A DNA stretch of 64,000 nucleotides from Flavobacterium chryseum (GTDB lineage Bacteria > Bacteroidota > Bacteroidia > Flavobacteriales > Flavobacteriaceae): NCBI RefSeq assembly GCF_004362015.1, contig NZ_SNWW01000007.1, positions 186,001-250,000 on the forward strand. The letters run 5' to 3'. This document shows, piece by piece, positions 26,177 to 36,027 of this stretch. Every line of letters starts with the position of its first letter. Position 1 is the first letter of the stretch. The notes below the pieces were generated by a model. The model was not told where the DNA came from, searched no databases, and was given only the letters and a program-made list of their open reading frames with translations. The position numbers were made by a program, and so were the translations under genes.

Positions 26177-27829
26177 TTACTGTTTTTTCTTAAAATTAAA
26201 GGCGGATGGTTCGTAATTTTCATCTAAATAATTCTCCGGAATTGTTGTCGTATTACCGTCTCTCAGAGCACTATAGTGTGGCGACATAATTTCAATTCCG
26301 GCAACATTAAAAGAATCCTGAATATTCTGATGTAGAGAAGAATAGATTCGAGGCTGATTTGTAGGTTCTTTCGTGTAAACATTTATTTGATACGAAACAT
26401 AGAAGTCATCCAGGCTAGTCTGCAAAACAAACGGCACAGGAGTCTGCTCAATCATATCGGTTTTCAAGGCGGCTTCAATTAATGCTTTATGAATATCCTT
26501 CCACGGTACATCATAACCAATCGTGACGGTAGTGTGAATTAACAAACCATTTGTTGAATCTTTGGTATTTGCAGAATAATTTGTAGAAGTACTCGATAAA
26601 ACGGTTGCATTCGGAATTGTTATATCTTCAAATTTTGGCGTTCTGATTCGGGTAACCAAAGCAGTTTTTTCGATTACTTCTCCGCTTACATCGCCAATCT
26701 TAATAAAATCGCCAATCTTGAACGGGCGCATGTAAGTAATAACCAAACCGGCAACCATATTGGCAATCGCATTTGATGAGCCTAACGAAAATAAGATTCC
26801 AACAAATACCGAAACTCCTTTAAAAATTGGAGAATCTGAGCCAGGCAAATACGGGAAAATTACAACCAACATAAAGGCGTAGGCCAAAAAACGTATAATA
26901 TTGAAGGTTGGTTTTGCCCAATCGCTATAAAAACCATCTACTTTTATATTTTCCTTGTTAATTTCATCCACAAAAAATTTAATTATTTTAAGTGAATACC
27001 TGAAAATCAAAACAATTACAATTATTGTAAACAGATTGGGCAGGAAATCAACAAATCCCATTATGGCAGATTTTATAGGAGTCAGCGTCCATTTTAAAAT
27101 AGTTGTCGTATATGCTTTTGTCGCCGGGAAAATATTAAAAAGCAGCGGAAGCGTTAAATAAACAATTACTATTAAAGTAACAACTCTGATAATCCCAATA
27201 ATTCGCATTGCAACAAACTCCTGCTTTTCAGGCGTAAGCACATTGATATTGTTATATGAAAATCCGTTGAAGTACTTTTCCCTTCTTTTGGCGACATAGG
27301 ATTTTATTGCATTGAATATTTTAGAAACAAATAATAAAACTAAGCCTAGAATCAGGATTAATAAAGCTGTAAATCCCAGCCGTTTTGGTAACAATGAATA
27401 GTTTTCGTTTTGAAAAATAATTTCCTTTTTAATCGCGTTATAATTGCGTTTTGCGATTTCCTGAACTGATTTGTTTTCAGCTGCTGCATCTGCATTTAAA
27501 ACCGACATTAGAATCAAATCACCTTTATAAATAATATCTAAACTAATATCTGAAGGAATAATTTTTAAAGAATCGGCTTTAAAGAGATCATCTTCGTAAA
27601 GTGATTTAACCTTTGCAGTAATAGCCTTTGCTCTATTTTCTGCAGAAAAGGAACCTACTTTATTATAAACATAAAATAGTGTGTCTTTAAAAGGATTTAC
27701 AGGATATCCTTTTAAAATTGGTTTTGTAATCTCTGGTTTATTTGTTTGTTGCTTTTCTTGTTGGGCAAAAGTTGCCAAAGAAAATAAAATGGTAAAGAAT
27801 GCTAAAAAATAAAGTAATTTGTTTTTCAT
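26177..27829 (-). CDS. MscS-family mechanosensitive ion channel
   Basis: A 550-residue inner-membrane channel that opens under membrane tension to release solutes during osmotic downshock. It has a signal peptide (to about residue 22), a periplasmic domain of about 130 residues, about five transmembrane helices (from LGFTALLILILGLVLLFVSK onward), then the pore-lining helix (SSNAIANMVAGLVITYMRP) and the beta domain with the MscS signature FKIGDFIKIGDVSGEVIE. The C-terminus is the mixed alpha-beta vestibule. It is longer than E. coli MscS (286) because of the extra N-terminal region. It lies 93 bp downstream of the flippase gene, so it may or may not be cotranscribed. Confidence 0.93.
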   Translation of the reverse strand: MKNKLLYFLAFFTILFSLATFAQQEKQQTNKPEITKPILKGYPVNPFKDTLFYVYNKVGSFSAENRAKAITAKVKSLYEDDLFKADSLKIIPSDISLDIIYKGDLILMSVLNADAAAENKSVQEIAKRNYNAIKKEIIFQNENYSLLPKRLGFTALLILILGLVLLFVSKIFNAIKSYVAKRREKYFNGFSYNNINVLTPEKQEFVAMRIIGIIRVVTLIVIVYLTLPLLFNIFPATKAYTTTILKWTLTPIKSAIMGFVDFLPNLFTIIVIVLIFRYSLKIIKFFVDEINKENIKVDGFYSDWAKPTFNIIRFLAYAFMLVVIFPYLPGSDSPIFKGVSVFVGILFSLGSSNAIANMVAGLVITYMRPFKIGDFIKIGDVSGEVIEKTALVTRIRTPKFEDITIPNATVLSSTSTNYSANTKDSTNGLLIHTTVTIGYDVPWKDIHKALIEAALKTDMIEQTPVPFVLQTSLDDFYVSYQINVYTKEPTNQPRIYSSLHQNIQDSFNVAGIEIMSPHYSALRDGNTTTIPENYLDENYEPSAFNFKKKQ

Positions 27830-27922
27830 ATTCTATTAGAAATAAGTTAGTTATCTCCTAACAAATATAAAAACAAAATAGATTCGAAATTACTTTACCT
27901 ATGATTTATCGATAAAATCGTA

Positions 27923-29392
27923 CTAAATTTTAATACCAATTTTCTTAAAAAGGCTATCAATTACCTTATTAATATCCGGTGAAATATTAAATTTATAGTT
28001 TAAATAAACATACACTATCGTTACCAAAATAGATTTTAAAGCAATACTTATTAATTGGTAAAAAGGGAATTCCCAAAAATAAAACACCAAAAATAAAGCG
28101 AATGTTAACAGCGCTGAATAAACTGTTTCTTTTGTAAAAGGATACAAATGAAGTTTCTTGACTACGAAAAGTAATTTCGCCAAACTATATAATGTAATAG
28201 ACAATAAAGTGGCAAATGCCGAACCAAAAATTCCGAAATCAGGGATGAAAATCATGTTTAAAACAATGGTCAAAAACACTAAAAGCAACCCTAAATACAG
28301 AACCATTCTGTAATATTTTGTGTTAAAAATAATAGCGTTATTATTTCCTAAAATCAAATCAAAGTATTTAGATAATCCAATCATAAATACAACCGCGATT
28401 CCTCCGCTATATTCTTTTGGAACCAATTCATACAATTGCCTGATATTGACAAAAATGCACAGCATAACAAATCCGCCCACCATCTGTAAATTGATTGATG
28501 TTTTTTTATATAAATCATTCAATTCATCATGTTTGTTGTCATGCATCAATTTAGCGGTAATTGGATATACAATTTGATGCATGGCACGACTCGGAACTGA
28601 AATTACCAAAGCGATATACGTTGCTACAGAATAGTAAGCAATATTCTCGATTTTCATATATTGATTCAGCATCAGTTTATCGCCATCTAAAAGTAAATTG
28701 GCTACACTTCCGGATAGAATAATGAAAAAAGTATATTCCATTACGCTTTTTACATTCGCCGGAATATTGATCTGAAACTTAGGTTTTTTAATGTAAAACG
28801 CATAAAACATTGTAATTAGAAATGCTAAGAAATAAATAACAGCCGTGACATAAACAAATTGAACTAGTGTTATCCATTTAAGATATAAACCTATTAAAGC
28901 CAAAGTGGAGAATAATCTTAAACCGACTTCTTTTATAAAATTCCCAAAAACCGAATGCATGTGCACGCGTGCCCAAGCATAAAAAATCTCAAAATAAGCC
29001 ATACAAATTCCAATAAAGGGAATTAAATACATGAACTCTTTTACAACCGGATTTTCTTTAGAAACAAAAGCTGTAATATCATCAAAGAAAAAGATTCCTA
29101 TGATTCCTAACGGAATACACATTAAAACGGGAAACAAAGCGGTAAAAGACAAAAACTCCTCTCTTTCCTTTTCTGTTTTATATTGTGAATAAAATTTGAC
29201 TAATGTATTTTGCATTCCGATAGCAAACAGAGGCATAATAACATTTGCTGCTGAAAGAATGTAATTTGTTAACGCATAATACGTTGCGCCAAGAAAAACA
29301 GGATATAAATAAAGTGTATTGATAGCTCCGATACCGAAACCTATGTAAGTAATAATTGTATTTTTGAAAGACTGATTTAAAACAATACCCAT
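27923..29392 (-). CDS. Polysaccharide flippase (Wzx-like, MOP superfamily)
   Basis: A 489-residue integral membrane protein with about 14 hydrophobic helices and no signal peptide, matching the polysaccharide-biosynthesis flippase family. These move undecaprenol-linked oligosaccharides from the cytoplasmic to the periplasmic face. The N-terminal NQSFKNTIITYIGFGIGAIN is a common opening for Bacteroidota members. It follows the glycosyltransferase gene on the same strand after 113 bp. The context points to surface polysaccharide or O-antigen assembly, but no polymerase or ligase is in view. Confidence 0.88.
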   Translation of the reverse strand: MGIVLNQSFKNTIITYIGFGIGAINTLYLYPVFLGATYYALTNYILSAANVIMPLFAIGMQNTLVKFYSQYKTEKEREEFLSFTALFPVLMCIPLGIIGIFFFDDITAFVSKENPVVKEFMYLIPFIGICMAYFEIFYAWARVHMHSVFGNFIKEVGLRLFSTLALIGLYLKWITLVQFVYVTAVIYFLAFLITMFYAFYIKKPKFQINIPANVKSVMEYTFFIILSGSVANLLLDGDKLMLNQYMKIENIAYYSVATYIALVISVPSRAMHQIVYPITAKLMHDNKHDELNDLYKKTSINLQMVGGFVMLCIFVNIRQLYELVPKEYSGGIAVVFMIGLSKYFDLILGNNNAIIFNTKYYRMVLYLGLLLVFLTIVLNMIFIPDFGIFGSAFATLLSITLYSLAKLLFVVKKLHLYPFTKETVYSALLTFALFLVFYFWEFPFYQLISIALKSILVTIVYVYLNYKFNISPDINKVIDSLFKKIGIKI

Positions 29393-29419
29393 TTTTTGAT
29401 TGCAGAGTTTAGATTTTAG

Positions 29420-29462
29420 TCCCGAAGCCTCGGGATAGATTATTAATTTAATTTAATAATCT
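29420..29462. repeat. Two small hairpins in the glycosyltransferase-flippase gap
   Basis: TCCCGAAGCCTCGGGA (29420-29435) is a GC-rich 6-bp stem with a 4-nt loop. Directly after it, AGATTATTAA/TTAATAATCT (29437-29446 with 29453-29462) forms a perfect 10-bp stem. Neither has a T-run, so they may be processing sites or repeat remnants rather than terminators. Confidence 0.5.
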
Positions 29463-29505
29463 CGTATGATATTTGAAATTGTTATTGCTTTTGAAATTGT
29501 TTGTT

Positions 29506-30789
29506 TTAACGAATCAATTGTGCTAATTGTTTGGTGAGATTTCTTCTTGAATATTGTTGTAAACCAACACCATTAGCTTGTAATTTTCCTTCTAAAAATT
29601 GATTATAAAAATCCAAAATTACACTTTTTAATTTCGCTTTTTCAGAATAATCAAAAAATACTCCTGTATTGGTTTCTTTTATAATACCTGCAAAATTAGA
29701 ACCTTGCGGCCCAATGGCAATTATTGGGCGGTTTGAAACCATATATTCGAATAATTTTCCCGGAATAATACTTTTAGTATCTTCTGAATTAATTTCGATT
29801 AAAAGTAAAACCTGAGACTTTTTTTGATGTGCAATAGCTTCATGATGCGAAACATAACCTAAAAGATTCAGATAATCATTCAGATTAAATTGAGCGATAG
29901 AATCTAAAACTTCCTGACTTACGGCACCAATTAATTTAATTTCTAAATGTGATTTTAAATCCGGAATTTCCTGAAGCAATTCAACCAAAGATTCCCATAA
30001 AAACTGAGGATTTCTGTCTGATAAAAATGACCCGATATGGGCGAGAGTAAATTTTCTGTCTAAAGTTTGTTTCTCTACATTCTCAATATCATAACCGTTT
30101 GTAATTACCGAAATTGGTTTATTTGTAATAGCTTGAAATTCAGCTTTGGTAGTTTTACTTGTTACGATAATTGTATCAGCCGTATTCAGTACTTTATGTT
30201 CTAATTTTTTATGCTTTTTGGCTGCGTAAGAAGATAAACGCAACGCTTTATGATACCCAATCGTTGTCCACGGATCGCGGAAATCGGCGAACCATTTTAC
30301 GTTTAATTTTTCTTTTAATTCTAAACCAATTAAATGTAAACTGTGCGGAGGTCCGGAAGTTACAATGGTATCGATATTATTTTCCTGAATGTATTTTTCA
30401 AGATAAGAAACAGAGGGTTTTACCCAAAAAACTCGTGCATCAGGGATAAAAAGATTACCACGAACCCAAAGAAAAGTTTTATCCAAAAAAGTTTGTTTCT
30501 TCTTTTGAGGAAAAATTCCAGAGCTGATTTTCTTCGTTTTATTTTTTGAAAAAACAGAAGCTAACTGATAAGGCTCCCAAATTTTATTCTTCAGAATAAT
30601 TACTTTATCAGATATCTGACTTACCAAACCTTCATCAACTATTGGATAAGTTGGATTTTCAGGAACATAAACTATTGGCTGAATATCGAATTCAGGTAAA
30701 TATTTTACAAATTTTAACCAACGCTGCACGCCAGGGCCTCCAGCTGGCGGGAAATAATACGTAATTATTAAAAGTTTTTTTTGTTCCAT
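29506..30789 (-). CDS. GT-B fold glycosyltransferase (family 4-like)
   Basis: A 427-residue cytoplasmic glycosyltransferase. The N-terminal acceptor domain opens with ITYYFPPAGGPGVQRWLKF, the usual glycine-rich loop of GT4-like enzymes, followed by TSGPPHSLHLIG and WFADFRDPW. The C-terminal donor domain has AHIGSFLSDRNPQFL and IIPGKLFEYMVSNRPIIAIG, where the conserved Glu contacts the nucleotide sugar. The sugar and acceptor are not predictable. It lies between YfhO and the flippase on the same strand, supporting a role in a lipid-linked surface glycan. Confidence 0.9.
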   Translation of the reverse strand: MEQKKLLIITYYFPPAGGPGVQRWLKFVKYLPEFDIQPIVYVPENPTYPIVDEGLVSQISDKVIILKNKIWEPYQLASVFSKNKTKKISSGIFPQKKKQTFLDKTFLWVRGNLFIPDARVFWVKPSVSYLEKYIQENNIDTIVTSGPPHSLHLIGLELKEKLNVKWFADFRDPWTTIGYHKALRLSSYAAKKHKKLEHKVLNTADTIIVTSKTTKAEFQAITNKPISVITNGYDIENVEKQTLDRKFTLAHIGSFLSDRNPQFLWESLVELLQEIPDLKSHLEIKLIGAVSQEVLDSIAQFNLNDYLNLLGYVSHHEAIAHQKKSQVLLLIEINSEDTKSIIPGKLFEYMVSNRPIIAIGPQGSNFAGIIKETNTGVFFDYSEKAKLKSVILDFYNQFLEGKLQANGVGLQQYSRRNLTKQLAQLIR

Positions 30790-30795
30790 TTAGGT

Positions 30796-30849
30796 TTATT
30801 CTGTTTCACAAAGACTCACAAAGTTCTCACTAAGTTTCACAAAGATTTT
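30796..30849. repeat. CACAAAG intergenic repeat
   Basis: The 65-bp gap between YfhO and the glycosyltransferase holds four near-regular CACAAAG units (TTTCACAAAGACTCACAAAG and variants). It is one of several short degenerate repeat families restricted to gaps in this window. Confidence 0.5.
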
Positions 30850-30854
30850 TTAAA

Positions 30855-33311
30855 TTATTTTTGAGTATCTCCGTCAATTCTCTGTGCATCTTTGCGATAG
30901 AATTTTTGAAAATAAATTCCACCAATCAAAAGCAAAAACATTCCAATTGAACTTGCCAATGTAATCATTCCTCCTGTTTTTATTACTTGTGGTTCAAATT
31001 TAAACTCTATAGTATGTTTTCCAGCCGGAACTTCCATTGCTCTTAATACATAATCAACTGGGAAATGATCTGTCAATTTACCATCAACATAAGCATTCCA
31101 TCCGTTTTTATAGTACATTTCAGAGAACACTGCCAAACCATCATTTTTGCTTTCTGATTTATATTTAATGTAGTTGGGTTTATACTGTACTACTTTAATA
31201 GTTCCTGTTGTATCCCATTGTTTGTTTAATCCAGCACTTTTAAATTTACCTTGATATTCATTAACATTAAAAACTGCTACCTTTTTGGTATCAATATTAT
31301 CTAATGCCTTCATTACATCATCCGGTTTATTTACCGATCGTACTGATTGTACAAACCACGCATTTCCATTTGCGTCAGGATTAACTGTTGGAATTTCCTT
31401 TCCTTCTTTATCAGTTTGAATAACATACTTAACGTTCAGCATATTAAGTACTTCAATATTGTTTTTAGCAATTTGATAGTCATATAATTGCTGCATTCTT
31501 CTCGGTCTTACAGCACTGTAACCACCAATAGTTTTATGAAAATAAGACGACCTTCCCTGTAATTGCCCTTGTGGATCAAATACACGATAAGTTGAAGTAT
31601 CTTTTAATATCTGTGAATCTGTTGGTGTTTCCTGAAATGGAGCTGCAATCTGTACAGGGCTTACAAAATCTTTAGCAGAAACATATTTTTTATCCACAAA
31701 AAACAAATCAAAAATCATTAAAATACCAACAATAATTAAGGTTGTATTTTGTGAAAATTTATTTTTGATGAATAACCATAAAATTCCAAAAGTCACTACA
31801 ATAAAAAATCCTGAACGCAACAAATCAGCAGAATATAAAGTCATTCTGTCTTCTTTTAATGCATCTACAAAAGCAGGTCCATAACTCTCTAAGTAATACT
31901 TATCACTCATTCCTGTAAAATGAAACATACCTTTAGCAAATACTAAAATCAATAAAACTCCAAGTCCAAAAACACCCGTTTGTATTAATGCTTTTTGCTG
32001 TAATTTAGGTTCGTCTTTTGCTTTAAAAAATGATTGTAATCCCATAACTGCAAGCACAGGAAAACATAATTCTAAAATAACTTGTATAGATGAAACTGCT
32101 CTGAATTTATCATACATCGGAACGTACTCAATAAAGAAATCAGTTAATAAAGAGAAATTTTTTCCCCAGGAAAGCATTAAAGTAAATAATGCTCCTGCAA
32201 GAAATACATATTTTATTTTTCTATCATCAATAAACAATGCCAAAACACCTAAAAAGAAAACGACAACACCAATATATGCTGGCGCTGAAACTATGGGCTG
32301 GTCTCCCCAATAAGTTGGCATTCCTGAAACAAAATCTTGTGCTTGTTCTGAAGGAACTCCTTGCTCAAGCATAAAAGCATACATGCGACTATCTGTACCT
32401 ACATTTTCATGGCTTGAACCTCCAAAAATTCTTGGAGCAATTAAATTTAAACTTTCTGCTATACCATAACTATATTCTGTAATATAATCTGTAGTCATTG
32501 CAGCAGTAGTTAAATTTTTAGACCCGTCAGGATTAAAAGTTAATTCGCTTTTATCACGTATACTATATTTTGCATATTCACTTGTGGCAAGCAAATTTCC
32601 GGCATTGGCACCAATAGCAAAAATTCCGGCAACAGCCAAAACTCCAACTGCAGTTAAAAGTTGTTTGTATTCTTTTTCCTTGATGAAATTAAAAGCAAAA
32701 TAACCTGAAAGAATCAATAAGAAAATCAATAGGTAATAGGTCATTTGAAAGTGGTTTGCATTCACTTCAAGTGCTACTGCAAACATGGTGAGTAAGCCTC
32801 CCCAAATGTATTTTTTTTGAAAAACCAGTATAAAACCGGCTATAACCAGTGGCATATAAGCAATGGCGTGTGCTTTTGCATTATGACCAACTCCTAAAAT
32901 AATAATTAAATAAGTAGAAAAACCAAAAGCAATGGCTCCAATAAACGCTTTTAAAGGGTCTGTTTTAAGAACCAGTAACAATCCGTAAAAACCTAAGAAA
33001 TACAAAAACAGATAATCCGCAGGACGTGGTAAGAAGCGTAACGCATCATCTAACTTCCCTACATAATCATTTGGGTAATTTGCTCCTAACTGATACGTTG
33101 GCATACCTCCAAATGCAGAGTTCGTCCAATATGGCTCCGCATTTTCTGCAGCTCTAAAGTCATTTTGCTCTTTTGCCATCCCGGTATATTGTGCAATATC
33201 CGACTGGAAGATTTGTTTTCCCTGTAAAACCGGGTAAAAATAAATTAAGGAAACGAGAATAAAGCCCAGGACAACAAGGGCATGCGGATAGAACTTATTT
33301 ACTATTTTCAA
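30855..33311 (-). CDS. YfhO-family multi-spanning membrane protein
   Basis: An 818-residue membrane protein with roughly 12-14 transmembrane helices, a large extracytoplasmic domain in the second half (about residues 560-780) and one more helix near the C-terminus (GMITLASSIGMFLLLIGGIYF). The layout and the WYDGWNAYVDG-like motif (here YYKNGWNAYVDGK) match YfhO proteins, GT-C-like glycosyltransferases thought to transfer lipid-linked sugars to lipoteichoic acid or lipids. Exact activity in Bacteroidota is unproven. It is followed by the GT-B enzyme (65 bp) and preceded by DUF4834 (49 bp), forming a likely four-gene operon with the flippase. Confidence 0.88.
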   Translation of the reverse strand: MKIVNKFYPHALVVLGFILVSLIYFYPVLQGKQIFQSDIAQYTGMAKEQNDFRAAENAEPYWTNSAFGGMPTYQLGANYPNDYVGKLDDALRFLPRPADYLFLYFLGFYGLLLVLKTDPLKAFIGAIAFGFSTYLIIILGVGHNAKAHAIAYMPLVIAGFILVFQKKYIWGGLLTMFAVALEVNANHFQMTYYLLIFLLILSGYFAFNFIKEKEYKQLLTAVGVLAVAGIFAIGANAGNLLATSEYAKYSIRDKSELTFNPDGSKNLTTAAMTTDYITEYSYGIAESLNLIAPRIFGGSSHENVGTDSRMYAFMLEQGVPSEQAQDFVSGMPTYWGDQPIVSAPAYIGVVVFFLGVLALFIDDRKIKYVFLAGALFTLMLSWGKNFSLLTDFFIEYVPMYDKFRAVSSIQVILELCFPVLAVMGLQSFFKAKDEPKLQQKALIQTGVFGLGVLLILVFAKGMFHFTGMSDKYYLESYGPAFVDALKEDRMTLYSADLLRSGFFIVVTFGILWLFIKNKFSQNTTLIIVGILMIFDLFFVDKKYVSAKDFVSPVQIAAPFQETPTDSQILKDTSTYRVFDPQGQLQGRSSYFHKTIGGYSAVRPRRMQQLYDYQIAKNNIEVLNMLNVKYVIQTDKEGKEIPTVNPDANGNAWFVQSVRSVNKPDDVMKALDNIDTKKVAVFNVNEYQGKFKSAGLNKQWDTTGTIKVVQYKPNYIKYKSESKNDGLAVFSEMYYKNGWNAYVDGKLTDHFPVDYVLRAMEVPAGKHTIEFKFEPQVIKTGGMITLASSIGMFLLLIGGIYFQKFYRKDAQRIDGDTQK

Positions 33312-33360
33312 TGTAGGCTGGTTTGGTTAAATGATGAATCCTATTATTTAGGACACAAAC

Positions 33361-33648
33361 TTAATCTATTTCTTCGTAATCAACGTAATCGCCGATCTTT
33401 TTGGTTTCGCGAGGATTTTTTGCATTCGCAGTATTAATGATTATTTCATCATTATTTGTGCGCGCTTTTTGCCATGAATTATCCTGAGCATATTGTTGCT
33501 GTCTCGAAAAATTTTCTCCTGCTTTCTCAACTACTTTTTTTACCAATACCGGCAAAAAGATTCTAGCTAAAAATTTAAAAATAAAATAAAAAGCTATAAT
33601 ACCAACAACAAATTTTAAGCTTGAAAACGATGCTTCTTGCATGATCAT
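33361..33648 (-). CDS. DUF4834 family small membrane protein
   Basis: A 95-residue protein with one N-terminal transmembrane helix (LKFVVGIIAFYFIFKFLARIF) followed by a charged cytoplasmic-type tail ending RETKKIGDYVDYEEID. This architecture and the closing GDYVDYEEI match DUF4834, a Bacteroidota family of unknown role usually found next to YfhO. The start may be Met1 (33648) or Met3 (33642). A TATTTTTG promoter element lies just upstream and probably drives the YfhO operon. Confidence 0.85.
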   Translation of the reverse strand: MIMQEASFSSLKFVVGIIAFYFIFKFLARIFLPVLVKKVVEKAGENFSRQQQYAQDNSWQKARTNNDEIIINTANAKNPRETKKIGDYVDYEEID

Positions 33649-33661
33649 ATATTTTTTTTTC

Positions 33662-33669
33662 CAAAAATA
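33662..33669 (-). promoter_or_regulatory. -7 promoter element (TATTTTTG) for the DUF4834-YfhO operon
   Basis: It matches TAnnTTTG on the minus strand, ending 13 nt before the first Met of DUF4834 and 19 nt before Met3; the short leader slightly favours Met3. Confidence 0.45.
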
Positions 33670-33724
33670 ATAAATCCATTGTTTAAAATTAAAATAACAA
33701 TCTTAAATAAATAATAAAATATAG

Positions 33725-33732
33725 TACATTTG
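33725..33732 (+). promoter_or_regulatory. -7 promoter element (TACATTTG) for the outer-membrane protein gene
   Basis: It matches TAnnTTTG, ending 35 nt before the ATG at 33768, divergent from the DUF4834 promoter. Confidence 0.45.
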
Positions 33733-33767
33733 ATTTGCGTTATTACTTTTTAATCCCCAAATAAATT

Positions 33768-34754
33768 ATGTTGAAAATTAAAAACTTACTCTTAACGGCA
33801 CTTTTTTTTGCACCACAACTCTTTTTTGCGCAATATACAGATGTTATAAACTCAAACCGACCTGGAGAAACAATGTCTGCTTATGCAGTAGGAAAATCTG
33901 TAATTCAGGCAGAAGCCGGTATTTACGGTATTAAAGAAAAGCACGACTTATTAAATTATGACGCAACTGGTTTAGGAACTGATTTAACGTTTCGATATGG
34001 AGCTTTCTTAGAAAAATTAGAATTTGTATTAGACTTACAATATCAAATGGAAAACTTTGATACTCCGTATACGAGCTACAAAAAAAACAACTTTAGACAA
34101 ACAGTTTTAGGAGCTAAATATTTAATTTATGATCCTTTTAAAAACTACGAAAAAACAAAAAACATTTACAGTTATAAAGCGAATCACAGGTTCGACTGGC
34201 ACTCTTTAATTCCTGCGGTTTCAGTATTTGCAGGAGCCAATTTTGTTGGCGCTGATAATCCGTATTCATTTTCTCCCGAATCCAGTATTTCTCCAAAAGT
34301 AGTTTTGATTACTCAAAATCTTTTTGGTGAAGGAAGATGGGTTTTTGTTACAAATATTATTGCTGATTATATTACAACTGATTATCCTAGTTATGCTTAT
34401 GTATTAACACTAACGCATGGATTCAACAGTAAATGGTCAGGATTTATTGAAAACCAAGGCTATAAAAGTGATTTTTACAGCGACATTGTTGGTCGTGGAG
34501 GAGCTGCTTATCTAATAAATCCAAATCTGCAGGTTGATGTATCGATCAGTTCAAACTTTAAAAATACGCCATCTATTTTATATGGAGGAGTTGGAGTTTC
34601 ATGGCGTTATGATGCAAGTTATAAAGAAAAACAAATGGAATTTAAAAGAGAATCCAGAAAAAGTAAAAAAGTAAAAGATCCTAAGGATAAAAAGACAGAG
34701 AAGGAAACAGATTTTCAGGAACAAGAAAGAAAACGTAAATCTAAATACGAATAA
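33768..34754 (+). CDS. Outer-membrane beta-barrel protein, phenol MetA-pathway transporter-like
   Basis: A 328-residue exported protein with a signal peptide (ending QLFFAQ) and alternating hydrophobic strands typical of an outer-membrane barrel; VINSNRPGETMSAYAVGK and YKSDFYSDIVGRGGAAYLINPNLQVDVSIS resemble the MetA-pathway (PF13557) family. Channel function is inferred. The last 40 residues are odd: after the predicted final strand (GVSWRYD) the chain is highly charged (KKVKDPKDKKTEKETD). A barrel usually ends in an aromatic residue, so the tail must lie in the periplasm. It precedes the GNAT-like gene by 47 bp on the same strand. Confidence 0.75.
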   Translation: MLKIKNLLLTALFFAPQLFFAQYTDVINSNRPGETMSAYAVGKSVIQAEAGIYGIKEKHDLLNYDATGLGTDLTFRYGAFLEKLEFVLDLQYQMENFDTPYTSYKKNNFRQTVLGAKYLIYDPFKNYEKTKNIYSYKANHRFDWHSLIPAVSVFAGANFVGADNPYSFSPESSISPKVVLITQNLFGEGRWVFVTNIIADYITTDYPSYAYVLTLTHGFNSKWSGFIENQGYKSDFYSDIVGRGGAAYLINPNLQVDVSISSNFKNTPSILYGGVGVSWRYDASYKEKQMEFKRESRKSKKVKDPKDKKTEKETDFQEQERKRKSKYE

Positions 34755-34801
34755 TTAACAACTGACTCTTTATAAAGAGCTATTTTACAATAAAGATTTT
34801 A

Positions 34802-35920
34802 ATGATTACAATTAAAGAAGCCAAAACAAAGAAGGAATTAACTGCATATATCAAATTCCCTTTTTCATTATATAAAGATAATCCGTATTGGGTTCCGCCT
34901 ATTATTGCAGATGAATTAGAGTCTTTTGACAAAACCAAAAATCCTGCTTTTGATAACGCAGAAGCTTATTTTTATCTGGCTTATAAAAACAATGAAATTG
35001 TTGGCCGAATTACAGCCATCATCAATTGGGCTGAAGTTAATAATCAGCATAAAAGAAAGGTTCGTTTTGGCTGGTTTGATGTTATTGATGATATCGAAGT
35101 AACGAAAGCTTTACTTGAAAAGGTTTACGAATTAGGAAGACAAAATAATCTGGAACATGCAGAAGGTCCGATGGGATTTTCTAACCTTGATAAAGTTGGC
35201 GTTCTTACAGAAGGCTACGACCAGATGGGAACTATGATTACCTGGTACAACAATCCTTATTATGTAACTCATTTTGAGCAATTAGGCTTTCAGATAGAAA
35301 AAGAATATATCGAAAGTGTTTTTCCGTTTTCGAATGTTAAACCTGAGTTTTTTCTTAAGGCACAGGAACTAATCAAAAAACGATACGGCTTAAGGTCATT
35401 GACTTTTACCAAAACAAAAGACATTATGCCACACGTTGACAAAATGTTTGATTTGTTTAATGAATCGTATGCTAAATTAGCTTCGTTTGTAGCGATTTCA
35501 GATGTTCAGAAAGAATACTTTAAAAAGAAATACATCAGTTTTATCAATCCGGAATACATCAAATTTGTGGTTGATAAAGAAGATAAATTAGTCGCTTTTA
35601 GTATTGTTATGCCTAGTTTTACCGAAGCTTTGCAAAAAGCAAAAGGGAAATTATTTCCATTTGGTTTTCTTCATTTACTAAGAGCCAGAAAAAAGAGTAA
35701 AGATGTTGTTTTTTACTTAATTGGAGTTCACCCGGATTATCAAAACAAAGGTGTTACGGCTATTATTTTTGATGAATATTACAGAACATTTACAGAAAGA
35801 GGCATTCAAACCTGCATCAGAACTCCTGAATTAGCAGAGAATACAGCAATTCATTTGCTTTGGAAAAATTTTGATCCGACAATTCACTGTCAAAGAAAAA
35901 CGTATTTGAAATATCTGTAA
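34802..35920 (+). CDS. GNAT-fold N-acyltransferase-like protein
   Basis: A 372-residue cytoplasmic protein made of two acetyltransferase-like halves. The C-terminal half holds FYLIGVHPDYQNKGVTAIIFDEYY, which resembles the acyl-CoA binding motif A (V-x-P-x-x-Q-x-x-G-x-x) of GNAT enzymes. The N-terminal half has KNNEIVGRITAIIN and AEGPMGFSNLDKVGVL. Relatives are common in Bacteroidota, sometimes misnamed GTP cyclohydrolase; I see no support for that. Substrate unknown. It probably shares a transcript with the upstream barrel gene; a terminator follows at 35975-36004. Confidence 0.72.
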   Translation: MITIKEAKTKKELTAYIKFPFSLYKDNPYWVPPIIADELESFDKTKNPAFDNAEAYFYLAYKNNEIVGRITAIINWAEVNNQHKRKVRFGWFDVIDDIEVTKALLEKVYELGRQNNLEHAEGPMGFSNLDKVGVLTEGYDQMGTMITWYNNPYYVTHFEQLGFQIEKEYIESVFPFSNVKPEFFLKAQELIKKRYGLRSLTFTKTKDIMPHVDKMFDLFNESYAKLASFVAISDVQKEYFKKKYISFINPEYIKFVVDKEDKLVAFSIVMPSFTEALQKAKGKLFPFGFLHLLRARKKSKDVVFYLIGVHPDYQNKGVTAIIFDEYYRTFTERGIQTCIRTPELAENTAIHLLWKNFDPTIHCQRKTYLKYL

Positions 35921-35974
35921 ATCGTTAGTTGTGAATTGTAAAAATTGCAACTTTAATATAGATTCTAAAAATAA

Positions 35975-36004
35975 AAAATCCCTCTAAAATATTAGAGGGA
36001 TTTT
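35975..36004. terminator. Bidirectional terminator between GNAT-like and lipoprotein genes
   Basis: A 13-bp perfect stem AAAATCCCTCTAA/TTAGAGGGATTTT with a 4-nt loop, with A and T runs outside, lies between convergent genes. Confidence 0.85.
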
Positions 36005-36027
36005 CTTTTTTACAATTTTTTTATTTC

